From positions 992,001-1,056,000 of the forward strand of contig CAWJKP010000002.1 in the NCBI GenBank assembly GCA_963843465.1: a DNA stretch of 64,000 nucleotides. The letters run 5' to 3'. A program made the position numbers and the translations under genes. Origin of the DNA: CAWJKP01 sp963843465. GTDB taxonomy: Bacteria; Planctomycetota; Planctomycetia; Pirellulales; Thermoguttaceae. Below the pieces are notes generated by a model. That model saw nothing but the letters and a program-made list of their open reading frames with translations, searched no databases and had not been told where the DNA came from. Within the stretch, counting starts at the first letter, position 1. The number at the start of each line of letters is the position of its first letter. Below are positions 26,708 through 36,220 of this stretch, in pieces.

Positions 26708-28081
26708 ATGCTTCGCACGGATGAAATCCTCTCCACGATCCAGATGCTGCACGCCGAGCACCTCGACGTGCGGGCGGTGACCCTGGCCCTGAACGTCGAA
26801 GATTGCGCCGCCCCCAGCGCCGACCACCTCTGCCGTAAGCTCCGCAACAAGATCACCTCCCGGGCCTGCCGCCTGGTGGAGATCTGCGACCGCGTGGGCG
26901 GCAAGTACGGCATCCCCGTGACCAACAAGCGGCTGGCCATCTCGCCGGTCTCGACGATCCTGGCCGGCCACGGACAGGCGGCGGCGCTGGCGGTGGCCAA
27001 GACGCTGGACAGCGCGGCCGAGGAGTGCCGCGTGGACATCGTCGGCGGCTTCACCGCCTTGGTCCACAAGGGGATCTCCGCCGGCGACGCGGTGGTGATG
27101 AACTCCCTGCCGGAGGTGCTCTCGCAGACCGTCCGCGTCTGCTCGTCGATCAACGTCGCCTCGCGCAAGGCGGGAATCAACATGGACGCGGTGGGCCAGA
27201 TGGGCCAGATCATCACGCGGATCGCCCAGGCCACGGCCGCCCACCAGGGCTTCGGCTGCGCGAAGCTGGTGGTCTTCGCCAACATTCCCGAAGACAACCC
27301 CTTCATGGCCGGGGCCTACATGGGCGCCGGCGAGCCCGAGGCCGCCGTGAACATCGGCGTCTCGGGGCCGGGCGTGGTCGATAGCGCCCTGCGGCGCCGC
27401 CTGTCGATCGAGTCCAAGCTGACCCTGGGCGACCTGGCCGAGGAGATCAAGATCACCAGCTTCCGCGTGACCCGGGTGGGCGAGCTGATCGGCCGGGAAG
27501 TGGCCGCCGAGCTGGGCGTGGCGTTTGGGATCGTCGACCTCTCGCTGGCCCCCACGCCGACCGTGGGCGACAGCATCGGCGAGATCCTCAAGACCTTGGG
27601 CATCGACCGCATCGGCGCCCCGGGCTCGACGGCCGCGGTGGCCCTCTTGAACGACGCCGTGAAAAAGGGCGGACTGTTCGCCTCCAGCTCCGTCGGCGGC
27701 CTGAGCGGGGCCTTCATCCCGGTGAGCGAAGACGCCACCCTGGCCGACGCCGTGGGCCGCGGCCACCTGGTGCTGGAGAAGCTCGAGGCCATGACCAGCG
27801 TCTGCTCCGTCGGTCTGGACATGGTCGCCATCCCCGGCGACACGCCGCCGGAGACCATTGCCGCGATCATCGCCGACGAGATGGCCATCGGCGTGATCAA
27901 CAACAAGACCACGGCCGCCCGGCTGGTCCCCGTGCCGGGCGCCAAGGCGGGCCAGCTCGTCCATTTCGGCGGACTGTTCGGCTCGACCCCCGTGATCGAG
28001 GTCCGCAACGCCGGGGCCAGCAGCCGCTTCGTCCGCTTCGGCGGCCGCATCCCGGCGCCGTTGCAGTCGCTGGGGAATTAG
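26708..28081 (+). CDS. UPF0210 / DUF711 (PFL-family) protein
   Basis: A 457-residue protein of the conserved UPF0210 family, structurally related to anaerobic ribonucleotide reductase-like barrels but of unknown activity. Family blocks seen: DIVGGFTALVHKGIS, GINMDAVGQMGQII, GCAKLVVFANIPEDNPFMAG, VGDSIGEILKTLGID and GLDMVAIPGDT. Length agrees with the family (about 450). It is downstream of the ACT-domain gene, with which it is widely paired. The TAG stop (28079-28081) is part of a ttagaagttagg repeat. Confidence 0.9.
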   Translation: MLRTDEILSTIQMLHAEHLDVRAVTLALNVEDCAAPSADHLCRKLRNKITSRACRLVEICDRVGGKYGIPVTNKRLAISPVSTILAGHGQAAALAVAKTLDSAAEECRVDIVGGFTALVHKGISAGDAVVMNSLPEVLSQTVRVCSSINVASRKAGINMDAVGQMGQIITRIAQATAAHQGFGCAKLVVFANIPEDNPFMAGAYMGAGEPEAAVNIGVSGPGVVDSALRRRLSIESKLTLGDLAEEIKITSFRVTRVGELIGREVAAELGVAFGIVDLSLAPTPTVGDSIGEILKTLGIDRIGAPGSTAAVALLNDAVKKGGLFASSSVGGLSGAFIPVSEDATLADAVGRGHLVLEKLEAMTSVCSVGLDMVAIPGDTPPETIAAIIADEMAIGVINNKTTAARLVPVPGAKAGQLVHFGGLFGSTPVIEVRNAGASSRFVRFGGRIPAPLQSLGN

Positions 28082-28225
28082 AAGTTAGGAGTTAGGAGTT
28101 AGAAGTTAGGAGTTAGGAGTTGCAAGCTGTAGGATCATCCGCGTTGGCGGGGAAAGGGACCAACCGCCGAGGCGCGGAGACGCAGAGTCGCTCGCTTCTA
28201 ACTTCTAACTCCTAACTTCTGACTC
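28082..28225. repeat. Inverted taggagttagaag repeat cluster
   Basis: Five tandem variants of gaagttaggagttag (28081-28120) face the complementary cttctaactcctaac units (28197-28228). The pair forms a long potential hairpin between two convergent genes, and both genes end in TAG within it. It may serve as a bidirectional terminator. Confidence 0.7.
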
Positions 28226-29164
28226 CTACCTGGCGATCGGCACGGGCGTGAAGCCGAGGGGGAGGAAGGCCAGCGTGAGCAAGCCGAGCACGATCCGCCA
28301 GACCCCCAGGGGCGTTTGATCGTTGGCCGTGGGCGGGTGCCGGGGGCCCATCAGCACCAGCAGCAGCAGCATCAGCGTCCAGGTGCCGAAACCGAGGAAG
28401 ATCACGGCGACGATGGCGGCCGCCAGCAACAGAATCGCAACCACGTGGGCGCCGCGGCGAAGGATGGCATAGAGCACGTGCCCGCCGTCGAGCTGGCCGA
28501 TGGGAAAGAGGTTCAACGAGGTGATCAACAGGCCCACCCAGCCGGCATGAGCCAGGGGATGAACGAAATCGATCGGAAGGCTCGACACATTGCCGAAGCG
28601 CGAAGGCTCGATCATTCTCATCAGCCAAGGCAGGCTGATGACGGCGTCGTGGGGGTCGGCCAAGTGGACCGCGGCGACTGGCTGGGAGAGCATCAGGCCG
28701 ACGACGGTGAAGATCAGCGTGGGGACGAGGCCGGCCAGCGGTCCGCTAATGCCGATGTCGAAGAGTGCTTTGCGGTTGGGAATGTTGGACGACATGCGGA
28801 TCACGGCCCCCATCGTTCCGATGGGTGGAACAGGCATAGGAAGGAAATAGGGCAGGCTGGAGCGGACGCCGTAGCGCTGGGCCTGGATGAAGTGTCCCGC
28901 CTCATGGCAGACGAGGATCGTCATCACGCTCAGGCAGTAAATGGCTCCCTCCCAGACGCCGTGCTCCCAGTAGCCGACAAAATAGGTGCTGGCGATGGTG
29001 GCAAGGAACAGGCCCAGGGGCCACATCCAACGCGGCGGACGTGGCGTGGGAGGGGAAGGCGCTGGCGGCGTCTCCTCGACGAGCTCTGGAGTGACATACT
29101 CGTCGGGGAACGGCGAGTAGTAGCTGGCGGGGGCCTCGTTGGGGGGCGGGTTGTCGCTGGACAT
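28226..29164 (-). CDS. Site-2 protease family (M50) membrane metalloprotease
   Basis: A 312-residue intramembrane protease. After a Pro-rich cytoplasmic N-terminus come about six membrane helices. The zinc motif is VCHEAGHF near residue 85 (HExxH), and the second metal ligand lies in NLFPIGQLDGGHVLY near 222. This is the classic S2P pair of motifs, with GTMGAVIRM and ISGPLAGLVPT between. The substrate is unknown; many bacterial members cut anti-sigma factors or signal peptides. It is divergent from the PII gene, with only 54 bp between start codons. Confidence 0.9.
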   Translation of the reverse strand: MSSDNPPPNEAPASYYSPFPDEYVTPELVEETPPAPSPPTPRPPRWMWPLGLFLATIASTYFVGYWEHGVWEGAIYCLSVMTILVCHEAGHFIQAQRYGVRSSLPYFLPMPVPPIGTMGAVIRMSSNIPNRKALFDIGISGPLAGLVPTLIFTVVGLMLSQPVAAVHLADPHDAVISLPWLMRMIEPSRFGNVSSLPIDFVHPLAHAGWVGLLITSLNLFPIGQLDGGHVLYAILRRGAHVVAILLLAAAIVAVIFLGFGTWTLMLLLLVLMGPRHPPTANDQTPLGVWRIVLGLLTLAFLPLGFTPVPIAR

Positions 29165-29218
29165 GATGTTGTATATTGTAGCTTACCAAGCACTTCGGGC
29201 AAACCAGGAGTCCGCCGC

Positions 29219-29566
29219 ATGAAACTGATTGTGGCCATCATCCAGCCGACGAAACTCAACGCCGTCCGCGAGGCCCTGGAGAAGATCGAGGTCACCCGGC
29301 TTACGGTCTGCGACGCCCAAGGGTTCGGGCAACAGCGGGGCCGCCGGGAGATTTACCGCGGACAGGAGTACAAGACCACGCTGCTGCGGAAAGTGGCCCT
29401 GGAGATCGTGGTCAACGACGACTTTTTGGAGCGGACCCTGGAGACCATCAGCAGCGTTGCCCGAACCGGGCCCGAGGGCACCATCGGCGACGGCAAGATC
29501 TTCATCCTGCCGGCCTTGGAAGCGATCCAAATCAGCGACGGCTCGCACGGGCCGGGGGCCGTGTGA
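29219..29566 (+). CDS. PII nitrogen-regulatory signal protein
   Basis: A 115-residue PII protein starting MKLIVAIIQPTKLNAVREAL. The T-loop GQQRGRREIYRGQEY places Tyr51 where GlnB is uridylylated and Tyr46 where another conserved tyrosine sits. The C-terminal signature GPEGTIGDGKIFILP is the ATP/2-oxoglutarate site. It senses energy and 2-oxoglutarate and controls nitrogen uptake or assimilation targets. No amtB or glnA is next to it here. ATG 29219 has AGGAG eight bases upstream. GlnB versus GlnK cannot be decided from this context. Confidence 0.93.
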   Translation: MKLIVAIIQPTKLNAVREALEKIEVTRLTVCDAQGFGQQRGRREIYRGQEYKTTLLRKVALEIVVNDDFLERTLETISSVARTGPEGTIGDGKIFILPALEAIQISDGSHGPGAV

Positions 29567-30032
29567 GAGTAGGTCCCGCCTGCCGGGCGGGACTTTCGGT
29601 TAGGGCAGGGAATCTGGTGGGCAATGGCGATCCGACGACTAACTTTCTTTCCTTTGGAAAATAGACCGTGGGCTGCGGGTGGAGAGGTGAAAAAGTTCCG
29701 CTTTTGTCAGGATTGCGGTTACCAGTTGTGTTCCGCTTCACGGTCGCCCCCGCTGGGCTTGCCCCAGCGGAGCGTAGGATTGGCCACTACCGGGCCGCCG
29801 TTCTGCCGCGTTGGGCGTTTTCCGCTGCCGCCGCCCGGCCCAGGCCGGGCGGCGGCAGCGGAAAACGCGAAGGGGGTTCGAGGCCGGGTTCTAGTGGCCA
29901 ATCCGTTGCTCCGCTGGGGCAAGCCCAGCGGGGGCAGTCCAAGGACGAACAGAAATGGCAACCGTCACTTCGGAACCGAGCCCAAACTTTTCACCATCCC
30001 AGGCTGCGGGACCGGTCAGACAAGGTTGGAAA
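29567..30032. other. Gap with inverted repeats
   Basis: No gene seen. Repeated palindromes cgcccccgctgggcttgccc ... gggcaagcccagcgggggc (about 29748-29935) enclose a second pair gcgttttccgctgccgccgc / gcggcggcagcggaaaacgc (29816-29870). A gtaggtcccgcctgccgggc unit lies near 29572. Confidence 0.6.
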
Positions 30033-31117
30033 ATGAGATGCGCACTTCTATTCGTCGCGGTGGTGGGCGGGTCGATCCAAGCGGTACCCGGCGCCGTGGT
30101 GCAATCGGTTGACCTGCGAATTGACATCCAACAAGCTACTCTGGTCTGCAAAGTGAAGATGGGGACGATCTTCGAGCGGAAAGCAGATTCAGATTGGGCA
30201 TTCGGGAGAAAATGTGAGGCAAGGTGCAAGGTGATTTCCACGTTGAAGGGAGTGGTCGAGAGCGAGGTGCAGATTACGTTCCGACGCGGGGGGTCCGGCC
30301 GGATCGGGGTGGGCGATGTGAAGGCCGGCGAGGTTTATCTGGTGATGCTGCAGGGGAAAAATGCCCCTTACGAGATGTTCGCGCAGATGAGGGCAGTAGA
30401 TGCGGTGGTAGAACCGACCTACGGCACCAAGCCTGGGGACCGGCTGATGGCAGAACTGGCGGCGATGTGGAAGTCGAAAGACGCGAGTCTACGTATTGCG
30501 GCAATCGAGCAGATCGGGATCATCCGGGATACGCGAGGGGCCAAGGAAGTGAACGTGGCCGCACAAAGCAAGGACGTGGAAACCGCGCGTGCGGGGGTCA
30601 TCGCGCAGTATCGCTTGAAGATCGCCCCGGATGCAAAGCGGGTCATGGAGTTGTTCAACGAGGAGATCATGGACGTGTGGTATGAGGAATCTGGCGTGCC
30701 GCGGAAAGACTCCAAGGGAAACCGTATCCTGCGCGCATGGATGAGTTTAATCGTTGTAGCGGTTTGCCAGAGCGGGGGCTGCCGGACTTTGACTACGCGA
30801 CCTACGTCCGGGAGGGAATCAAGAACGAGTGGGTGCGTAAGGACGATAAGACGCTCTACAAGTTCTTTGGCGTCCCGTGGAAGGTGCAGCGGAAAGAGTG
30901 CGTGCCGGAACTGGTAAGACTGCTGGAGCACCCGGAGAAGAAGGTGCGGTGGTGGGCGGTGGTGTGCCTGGCGCACACCGTCGAGAACAGGGATATTCCC
31001 CCGGGGCAAAGCTATTATCCGTCCGAAGAGGAACAAGTGGCGGCGTGGCGCAACTGGTGGAAGGAAAAGGGGGCCGCCTATATGGCGAAACCCACGACGC
31101 ACATTCGCACGAAGTGA
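30033..31117 (+). CDS. Secreted HEAT-like repeat protein, probable frameshift
   Basis: The 5' part (from ATG 30033) has a signal peptide MRCALLFVAVVGGSIQAVPG, then a beta-rich region with GDVKAGEVYLVMLQGKN, and then helices. Near 30735 the frame changes; the continuation MDEFNRCSGLPERGLPDFDY lies in another frame and reads to 31117 with helices ECVPELVRLLEHPEKKVRWW that look like HEAT repeats. Joined, it is a protein of about 360 residues. Alternatively the second part is a separate 126-residue protein starting at ATG 30737. I favour one gene because the first frame turns to Arg/Ser-rich noise after this point. Function unknown. Confidence 0.6.
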
Positions 31118-31134
31118 AAACGCGCCAACCGGCC

Positions 31135-31208
31135 AAGTAGGTCCCGCCTGCCGGGCGGGACCTTTGCTTAACGGCTCTCCCGGTCCCGTCCGGCAGACGG
31201 GACCTACT
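31135..31208. repeat. Palindromic repeat family K
   Basis: gtaggtcccgcctgccgggc ... ccgtccggcagacgggacctac. Its right edge supplies the TAG stop of the peptidase gene at 31204-31206. Confidence 0.8.
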
Positions 31209-34200
31209 TGACCTCGGCTGCGGTCCGCGCCACGGTCTCGATGGCCATGGCGGCCACTGCGGAGCCGTAGTCGAGATCGATGTTGGTCATGTTGTCGTGC
31301 GTGTCGTGGTAGCCGACGCGGTTGATGTCGTAGTTCTCCATGAACAGCACCGCGGGAATGCCCGCATCGGAGAAGATCTGGCCGTCGGTGTTGAACAGCG
31401 AGCTGCGGGGGTCCTGCGGCGTGCGGACTTCTCCGTCGAGCACCGGGTGCAGGGCCTTGTCGGGAATCGTGGCGGCATCGGGGCTCCGCCGCCCGCGGGT
31501 GCAGTTGCGCCGGCCGGGGCGGGCGTTCCACTGCGGCACGAGGGCGTTCCAGGCGACGTTGGCCAGGTGGGCCTGGTAGGCCAGCCGCAGCGAGTCGCGG
31601 CCCGCGCCCGGCGAGATCTGGAAACGTCCGGATCGCGGTCGTTGTTGTGGGCCACCATGTCCAGCACGTAGACGCCCTCGATCTGGACGCGGGAGAGGTC
31701 CAGCCCGCGGCGGCCCTGGCGGCGGAGCTTGAGCGTACGCTCGACAATCGCCTGGGCCAGGTGACGGGCGCCGATGCAGTCGGAAGGGAACTCTTCGCCG
31801 GTGAGATGGACCAGCCACACGTCGCATCCCAAGAGGCCGGCCCGGCTGAGATCCAGGAAGATCGGCGCGCCGAGCATCAAGGCGGCCGTGGCCGAGTGGT
31901 TGTCGTCGGCCCCGGCCGCCGCCAAGCGGGCCCCGTTGCCGCCGCGGGCCTTCTCGTAGCGGTCTTCCATGTAGGCCGTGTCGTAGTGGTCGGCCATGAT
32001 CACCGCGCGGCGACGATCCCGTCCGGGAATGACCACCACCAGGTCGCGCTCTTCCAGCCGGCTGTCCTGGTTGCCCAGCCAGCCGTCGGACCAGGGAAAC
32101 GGGAAATCGGTCTGCCAGCGGAACGGCAGCTCGCCCACGGCCGCCTTGCCGGACATCCCCGCCCGCTGGATCAGCCGGCGGTAATAGTCCAGCAGGTAGT
32201 CGCCCAGGGCCTCCAAGTCGCGATGATGGCACGCCAACAGGGATTGCGTCACGGGATCGCGGGCACAATCGGCGTTCTCTTTGCGGACGTATCGCCCATG
32301 GGCCAGCCGGACGATCGTTCGCCAGTAGGCCACCTCGAACGATCGCGTGGCCGTGCGGCGATAGGTGAGCGCCTGTCCGGGGATATCTTGTGGTGCAGGC
32401 GTCCCGCCTGCCCAGGCAGCCGGGACGGCTGCACCACAAGAACGCGGCGTTAATCCCGGACAGGCACCAAGCGCGGGCGGAGAGGGCCCTTTCCGCTGGC
32501 CGACGCTCACGGGCACCGTGGGAAGAATCCGTCGTCGCAGTTCCTCGGCCAACTCCTGTCCCGCCCGGACGTGGTTGGCCGAGGTTTCCACGCGTTGCAG
32601 CCAGTCGTCCAGCGTCTCCTCCCGGGGGATCTTCAGCATGGCGCGGGCGAAGCTGGCCGGCAGGGTCGGCTCGCCCCAGAGGTCGGCGGCATCCAGCAGC
32701 TTACGGGCGTTGTAGATCGACGGGAGATGCTCGCAATGCCCGGGCGCCGTGGAGAAGCCGAAAAGGGCGGCAAGGTGCGGACGCCGTGCCAGCAGCCGCG
32801 GCCAAAGCTCGACGGCCCGCGACGGGTCCGGCCGATCGCCCCCATAGGCGGTCAGGTAGCCCAGCGGCGCGTGAGGCACGACCTCGGGCAGGGAAGACGC
32901 CGCACCCAGGCAGGCCACCAGCGGGCGATGCCAGAAGATCGCGTGGCGTCCCACGTGCATCGGCGGGAAGAAGAAGCGGTAGCCGAAATGCCCGCCCTCC
33001 CGCACCACCGCGGCCGCACGCTCGATCGCCCGGCAATCGGCAACCGGACCGTCCAACAGCAGGCGGAAATCATCCGTCCAAATCTGGGCGTTGCGGGCCA
33101 TCGGCTTGCCGTACAGTCCCAGGTCGTCGGGGGCCGTGCTGAAGAGCACGTGGGCCACGCGGTCTTCGCCGCCGGCCACCCCCAGCTCATCCTCGTGGCG
33201 AGGGATGCGGGCCCAGCGGTGCGTGCGGCGGTAGGTGTTCCGCAAGGGCAACCGGGCCGTGTCGGGCTGGGGATGATCGGGATGCGGCTCGTGCATCCAA
33301 CCCGACTGCAAAACTCGCAGACTGTGCGGGTCCTCGTGCCGCGGAAAGAGGTTCAAGAGAGGGATCTGCATGGCCAAGGGAAGCTGCTGCCGCAATTGCA
33401 AGAAATGCGGCGTCCCCCAGAATACCAAGCTCCCGGGGAAAGGCAGCAGGTGCAACTCCTCGGCGAGGTAGGCCCGGCGAATCGCCTTGGGCAGTAGCCC
33501 GAAGGGCCGAAAGGTGAGCAGGTAGCGGACTCCGCGAGCGGGCTTGGCATCACTGAGGAGGTAAGGCTGCGTCCAGGAGGGCAACTCCTCGTCCTGCGGG
33601 TAGGGCAAACCGGCGTTGCCCAGGCCGGGCAAAACGCGAAAACCGGCCTTCTTCAAATCGTGGAATCCATCGGGCGACTGGCCATAGGCGGCCGTCAGCA
33701 GGCGGCGGAAGAAACTCAGGCCGACTTCGGCCGCCAGCTCGCAACCCGGGGCCGTGAAAAAACCTTTCCAGAAGGCCCGCGCAGGCCCTTGCTCGCTGCC
33801 GCCGAAGAGCGTCCAGCGGACGCGTCCCTTGTCGTCCTGGGTCCGCGAGAGGGCCAGCGGGGTCAAGACGACATAACGCTCGTGCGCGAACTGGCCGGCA
33901 GCCTGCGCCAGCTCCGCGGACCAGTACGGGTTTCCCTCCAGCTTCGCCCGGGCGATGCCGTGGGCCGGCCGACCCGCGGCGAGGTGCTGCATGGCACAGA
34001 TCAGTTGCCCGGCCAGCCGCTCCATGCCGGGCCGCAACTCCATCACCTCTTCATACTCGCTGACGTGCCAGCCCAGCGGATCGCCCTCTTGAAAGACCTG
34101 ATGATCCTGAGCTCCATAGGGCTTGCGTCCGATGCGGGGCGGAGGCATGAACTCGGAGTAGGCCTGGATGGGAAACCGTCCCGGACGAGAGAACCAGGAG

Positions 34201-34238
34201 ACCCCCGCCAACAATCGCTTAAAGCCGACCGGGGCCAT
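31204..34238 (-). CDS. M28-type metallopeptidase with large N-terminal domain, one frameshift
   Basis: About 1010 residues. Residues 1-600 form a domain I do not recognise (for example GWHVSEYEEVMELRPGMERL, HRWARIPRHEDELGVAGGED). The C-terminal third is a zinc aminopeptidase-like M28 fold: VIMADHYDTAYMED, AAGADDNHSATAALMLG, HLTGEEFPSDCIGARHL, VLDMVAHNNDRDPDV and YHDTHDNMTNID supply the metal ligands and catalytic Glu. The frame breaks at the AAA run 31622-31624, where one base restores DVFQISPGAGRDSLR. A palindrome (32388-32440) is read in frame at about residue 610. It starts 20 bp after the radical SAM gene, so it likely belongs to the peptide-modification operon, perhaps as protease. Confidence 0.8.
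32388..32440. repeat. Palindrome inside the M28 gene
   Basis: cttgtggtgcaggcgtcccg ... cgggacggctgcaccacaag; same family as 24857-24910, the 44935-45093 array and the 54858-55020 array. Read in frame as GAAVPAAWAGGTPAPQ. Confidence 0.85.
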
Positions 34239-34258
34239 AGGTAGTCCTGCGAGAGGGT

Positions 34259-35713
34259 TTACCAGGCGAACGCCTGCTGCATGCCTTGGTCCCAACCGTC
34301 CCAGAGGTAGGCGTCGACTTTCTCCTCGGCGATCAGGCGGAAGGCGTAGCGGACCTGCTCTTCGTAGAACTCACAAAAAGCGCCCGGCTTCTGCATGGAG
34401 CCGTTCAACTGGTGGGCCTCGGCCGGACAGGGGGCGCCGCAGAAGTGCCGGATCGCACAGTGGCGGCAAGGCTCGATCTCGTCGATCGTGCGGCCCGTGA
34501 CCAGCTTGAAGGGCTCGCTCTGGAGCACGGACGGGATATCGTCGCAAAAGAGGTTGCCGCCGCAGAAGGACTCCAAGCCGATGAACTCGCTGCAGGGGAA
34601 CATCTCCCCGCCGGGGGCCAGGGCGAAGAAGCACCGGCCGCCGCCGCAGGGGGAAATGTCGCACATCAGCCGCCGTGCCGCGGGAGCGACAATCGCCAGC
34701 AGGATATTGGCGAAGTTGCCCACGACCAACTTGCGCCCCGTCTTCCCATACAGGGCGTAGGCGCGATCCAACGCCCGGAGGAAATACTTGGCCGCCCGCG
34801 CGTCGTCGGGCTTGACGCTCCGCGACCGCGGCAGCGTGCAGCGAAGGATGTTCATCAGGCACGTCGGCACCTCGTGCCCGTGGAGGAAGTCGACCAGTTG
34901 CGTCAACTGCCGCAGGTTCTCGCTGGATACGGTACAGATCACGCTCCAGCCCGGGTAACCCTTGAGGCGGTCCATGGCGTCGACCACCTGCCGGTAAACG
35001 CCCTGGCCTTCCCAGCTCTTCCGCGTGCGGTCGGCGACCAGGGCCGTGGGGGCGTCCAACGAAATCCCCACGCTCACCTGGTGCCGGCGAAGAAAGGCGA
35101 TTGCCGCGTCGTCCAGGAGCGTGGCGTTGGTCTGGATGCCGAAGCGGAAGTCGCCGGCATACTGCTCGATGCCCGCAAAGACCGCCTCGCGGTTCAACAA
35201 CGGCTCGGCCCCGTGAAAGATGATCTGCGGAAGCGTCTTCTTGGGCAGCGTCGCCAGGAAATACTTCTTGAGAATCGCCAGGGCTTCCAGGAGCTTGTCG
35301 CGGGACATGTGCTGTCCCCGGCGGCGCATCTTCTCGGGGATATAGCAGTAGGCGCAGTTCAAGTTGCAGCGCTCGGTCGGATTGAAATAGACGGCCGAGG
35401 GCTTCAGACCGAAGCGCAGCCGGTGGATCTCCCGGGCGAACTGGGCCGCCTTTTGGCGATAGGCCTTGACCAGGCGGCCTCCCAGGGCCCTCTCGGCCAG
35501 ATCCTCCCGCCGGACGAGGGCCCAGAAGGCCGTGTCCGGCTCGATCAGGGCCACGTAGTGGGGATGGCCGATGTCGATGGGCTGCAATGCCGGGCCGCTG
35601 CCCGTGCCGACGTAACGGCCCCGCGAAGGGGCCGCCCCGTCGACCCGGACAGACTTGTCGACCCGGACAGACTTGTCGACCCGGCCGGGCTCCCGGCCTT
35701 GGGCACGAGCCAT
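34259..35713 (-). CDS. Radical SAM/SPASM peptide maturase
   Basis: A 484-residue radical SAM enzyme. The [4Fe-4S]-SAM motif is CNLNCAYC near residue 130, followed by the HGAEPLLN segment and GIQTNATLLDD, SVGISLDAPT typical of peptide-modifying SPASM enzymes. The C-terminal SPASM region has many Cys: CDISPCGGGRCFF, MFPCSEF, CRHCAIRHFCGAPCPAE and AFCEFYEE, enough for two auxiliary clusters. Its ATG overlaps the stop of the 34-residue peptide gene by one base (TAATG). The first 40 residues include an 18-bp tandem repeat (RVDKSV units) and look weakly conserved. It probably modifies the upstream peptide; I recall a named CbpA/CbpB pair of this type but could not check. Confidence 0.88.
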   Translation of the reverse strand: MARAQGREPGRVDKSVRVDKSVRVDGAAPSRGRYVGTGSGPALQPIDIGHPHYVALIEPDTAFWALVRREDLAERALGGRLVKAYRQKAAQFAREIHRLRFGLKPSAVYFNPTERCNLNCAYCYIPEKMRRRGQHMSRDKLLEALAILKKYFLATLPKKTLPQIIFHGAEPLLNREAVFAGIEQYAGDFRFGIQTNATLLDDAAIAFLRRHQVSVGISLDAPTALVADRTRKSWEGQGVYRQVVDAMDRLKGYPGWSVICTVSSENLRQLTQLVDFLHGHEVPTCLMNILRCTLPRSRSVKPDDARAAKYFLRALDRAYALYGKTGRKLVVGNFANILLAIVAPAARRLMCDISPCGGGRCFFALAPGGEMFPCSEFIGLESFCGGNLFCDDIPSVLQSEPFKLVTGRTIDEIEPCRHCAIRHFCGAPCPAEAHQLNGSMQKPGAFCEFYEEQVRYAFRLIAEEKVDAYLWDGWDQGMQQAFAW

Positions 35714-35817
35714 TACTTGGCTTTCCTGTCCATCAGGATGTAGTGCGACAGGCCGGTGCCCTTGGCCTGGCACTTCTTGCGATAGGCAATCACGGCCTTC
35801 TTCGGAGGGTTCTTCAT
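35713..35817 (-). CDS. Putative ribosomally made peptide precursor (34 residues)
   Basis: A tiny gene with a good ribosome site (AGAGGA seven bases before ATG 35817). The peptide is basic, begins MKNPPKKAVIAYRKKC with a single Cys16, and continues with GTGLSHY at residues 20-26, so Tyr12, Tyr26 and His25 are further candidates for modification. It ends DRKAK. Its stop overlaps the start of a radical SAM/SPASM enzyme, the standard layout for a precursor and its maturase. A cobalamin riboswitch with terminator lies upstream. The pattern recalls the CbpA peptide type, from memory only. The final product and its function are unknown. Confidence 0.8.
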   Translation of the reverse strand: MKNPPKKAVIAYRKKCQAKGTGLSHYILMDRKAK

Positions 35818-35860
35818 GGCACTTCCTCTCATGCGGTCCAGGAAACGGGGAAAAAATGAC

Positions 35861-35915
35861 GTAGGTTATGCTTCAGCATAACATTTCCCGGGCGTTATGC
35901 TGAAGCATAACCTAC
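35861..35915. repeat. Palindromic repeat family E in the leader
   Basis: gtaggttatgcttcagcata ... tatgctgaagcataacctac, exact arms. A partial copy is at about 39868-39894. It lies between the terminator and the peptide gene, in the leader RNA. Confidence 0.85.
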
Positions 35916-35930
35916 ACGTCAATCGTTACG

Positions 35931-35953
35931 AAAAAGGACGCCGACCGACGCCC
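35931..35953 (-). terminator. Intrinsic terminator of the cobalamin riboswitch leader
   Basis: On the minus strand GGGCGTCGGTCGGCGTCC forms a 7-bp stem (two wobble pairs) with a GGTC loop, directly followed by TTTTT. A second hairpin (CCGGAC...GTCCGG) lies just upstream and a GGACGC stretch could pair with the terminator 3' arm. Placement between aptamer and peptide gene fits ligand-controlled termination. Confidence 0.7.
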
Positions 35954-36035
35954 AACGTCAACCGGACGCCCAAGGTCCGGCAGAAGCTCAGCGTCCATCG
36001 GAATCCTTTACCATCGGATTCGCGCTTTTTCCGCA

Positions 36036-36220
36036 GTCCTCAGCAGGTCTACTGGCTTACGGGTCGGCGGCGGCTCACGGTCTTCCCGCCGCGATGGATC
36101 GCGGCAGTGGCCGGCGGCAAGCCCCAGGTCAACAAGCAACCCTGTGAGACGCCTCGCCGTTTACAGTTGCGGGTCAGCCACGGACTTCCACCGTGTTCCG
36201 AGATGCTGAAAACCGATCCT
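36036..36220 (-). ncRNA. Cobalamin riboswitch
   Basis: Read on the minus strand, the conserved core blocks of the adenosylcobalamin aptamer appear in order: CAGCA opening arm, GGAACACGGTGGAAGTCCG, GGCTGACCCGCAACTGTAA, the B12-box-like TGCCGCCGGCCACTG, CGGGAAG, and the closing GTAAGCCAGTAGACCTGCTG, whose TGCTG pairs with the opening CAGCA. Spacing suits a complete aptamer. A sigma70-like promoter ends just upstream. The regulated operon is the short peptide, the radical SAM maturase and probably the M28 gene. B12 binding would be expected to switch the operon off through the terminator at 35931-35953. Confidence 0.92.

Noticed and set aside
28082..28225. Possible attachment site or phase-variable repeat tract
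   Set aside because: The units are imperfect and inverted between convergent genes, with no integrase nearby; a bidirectional terminator is simpler.
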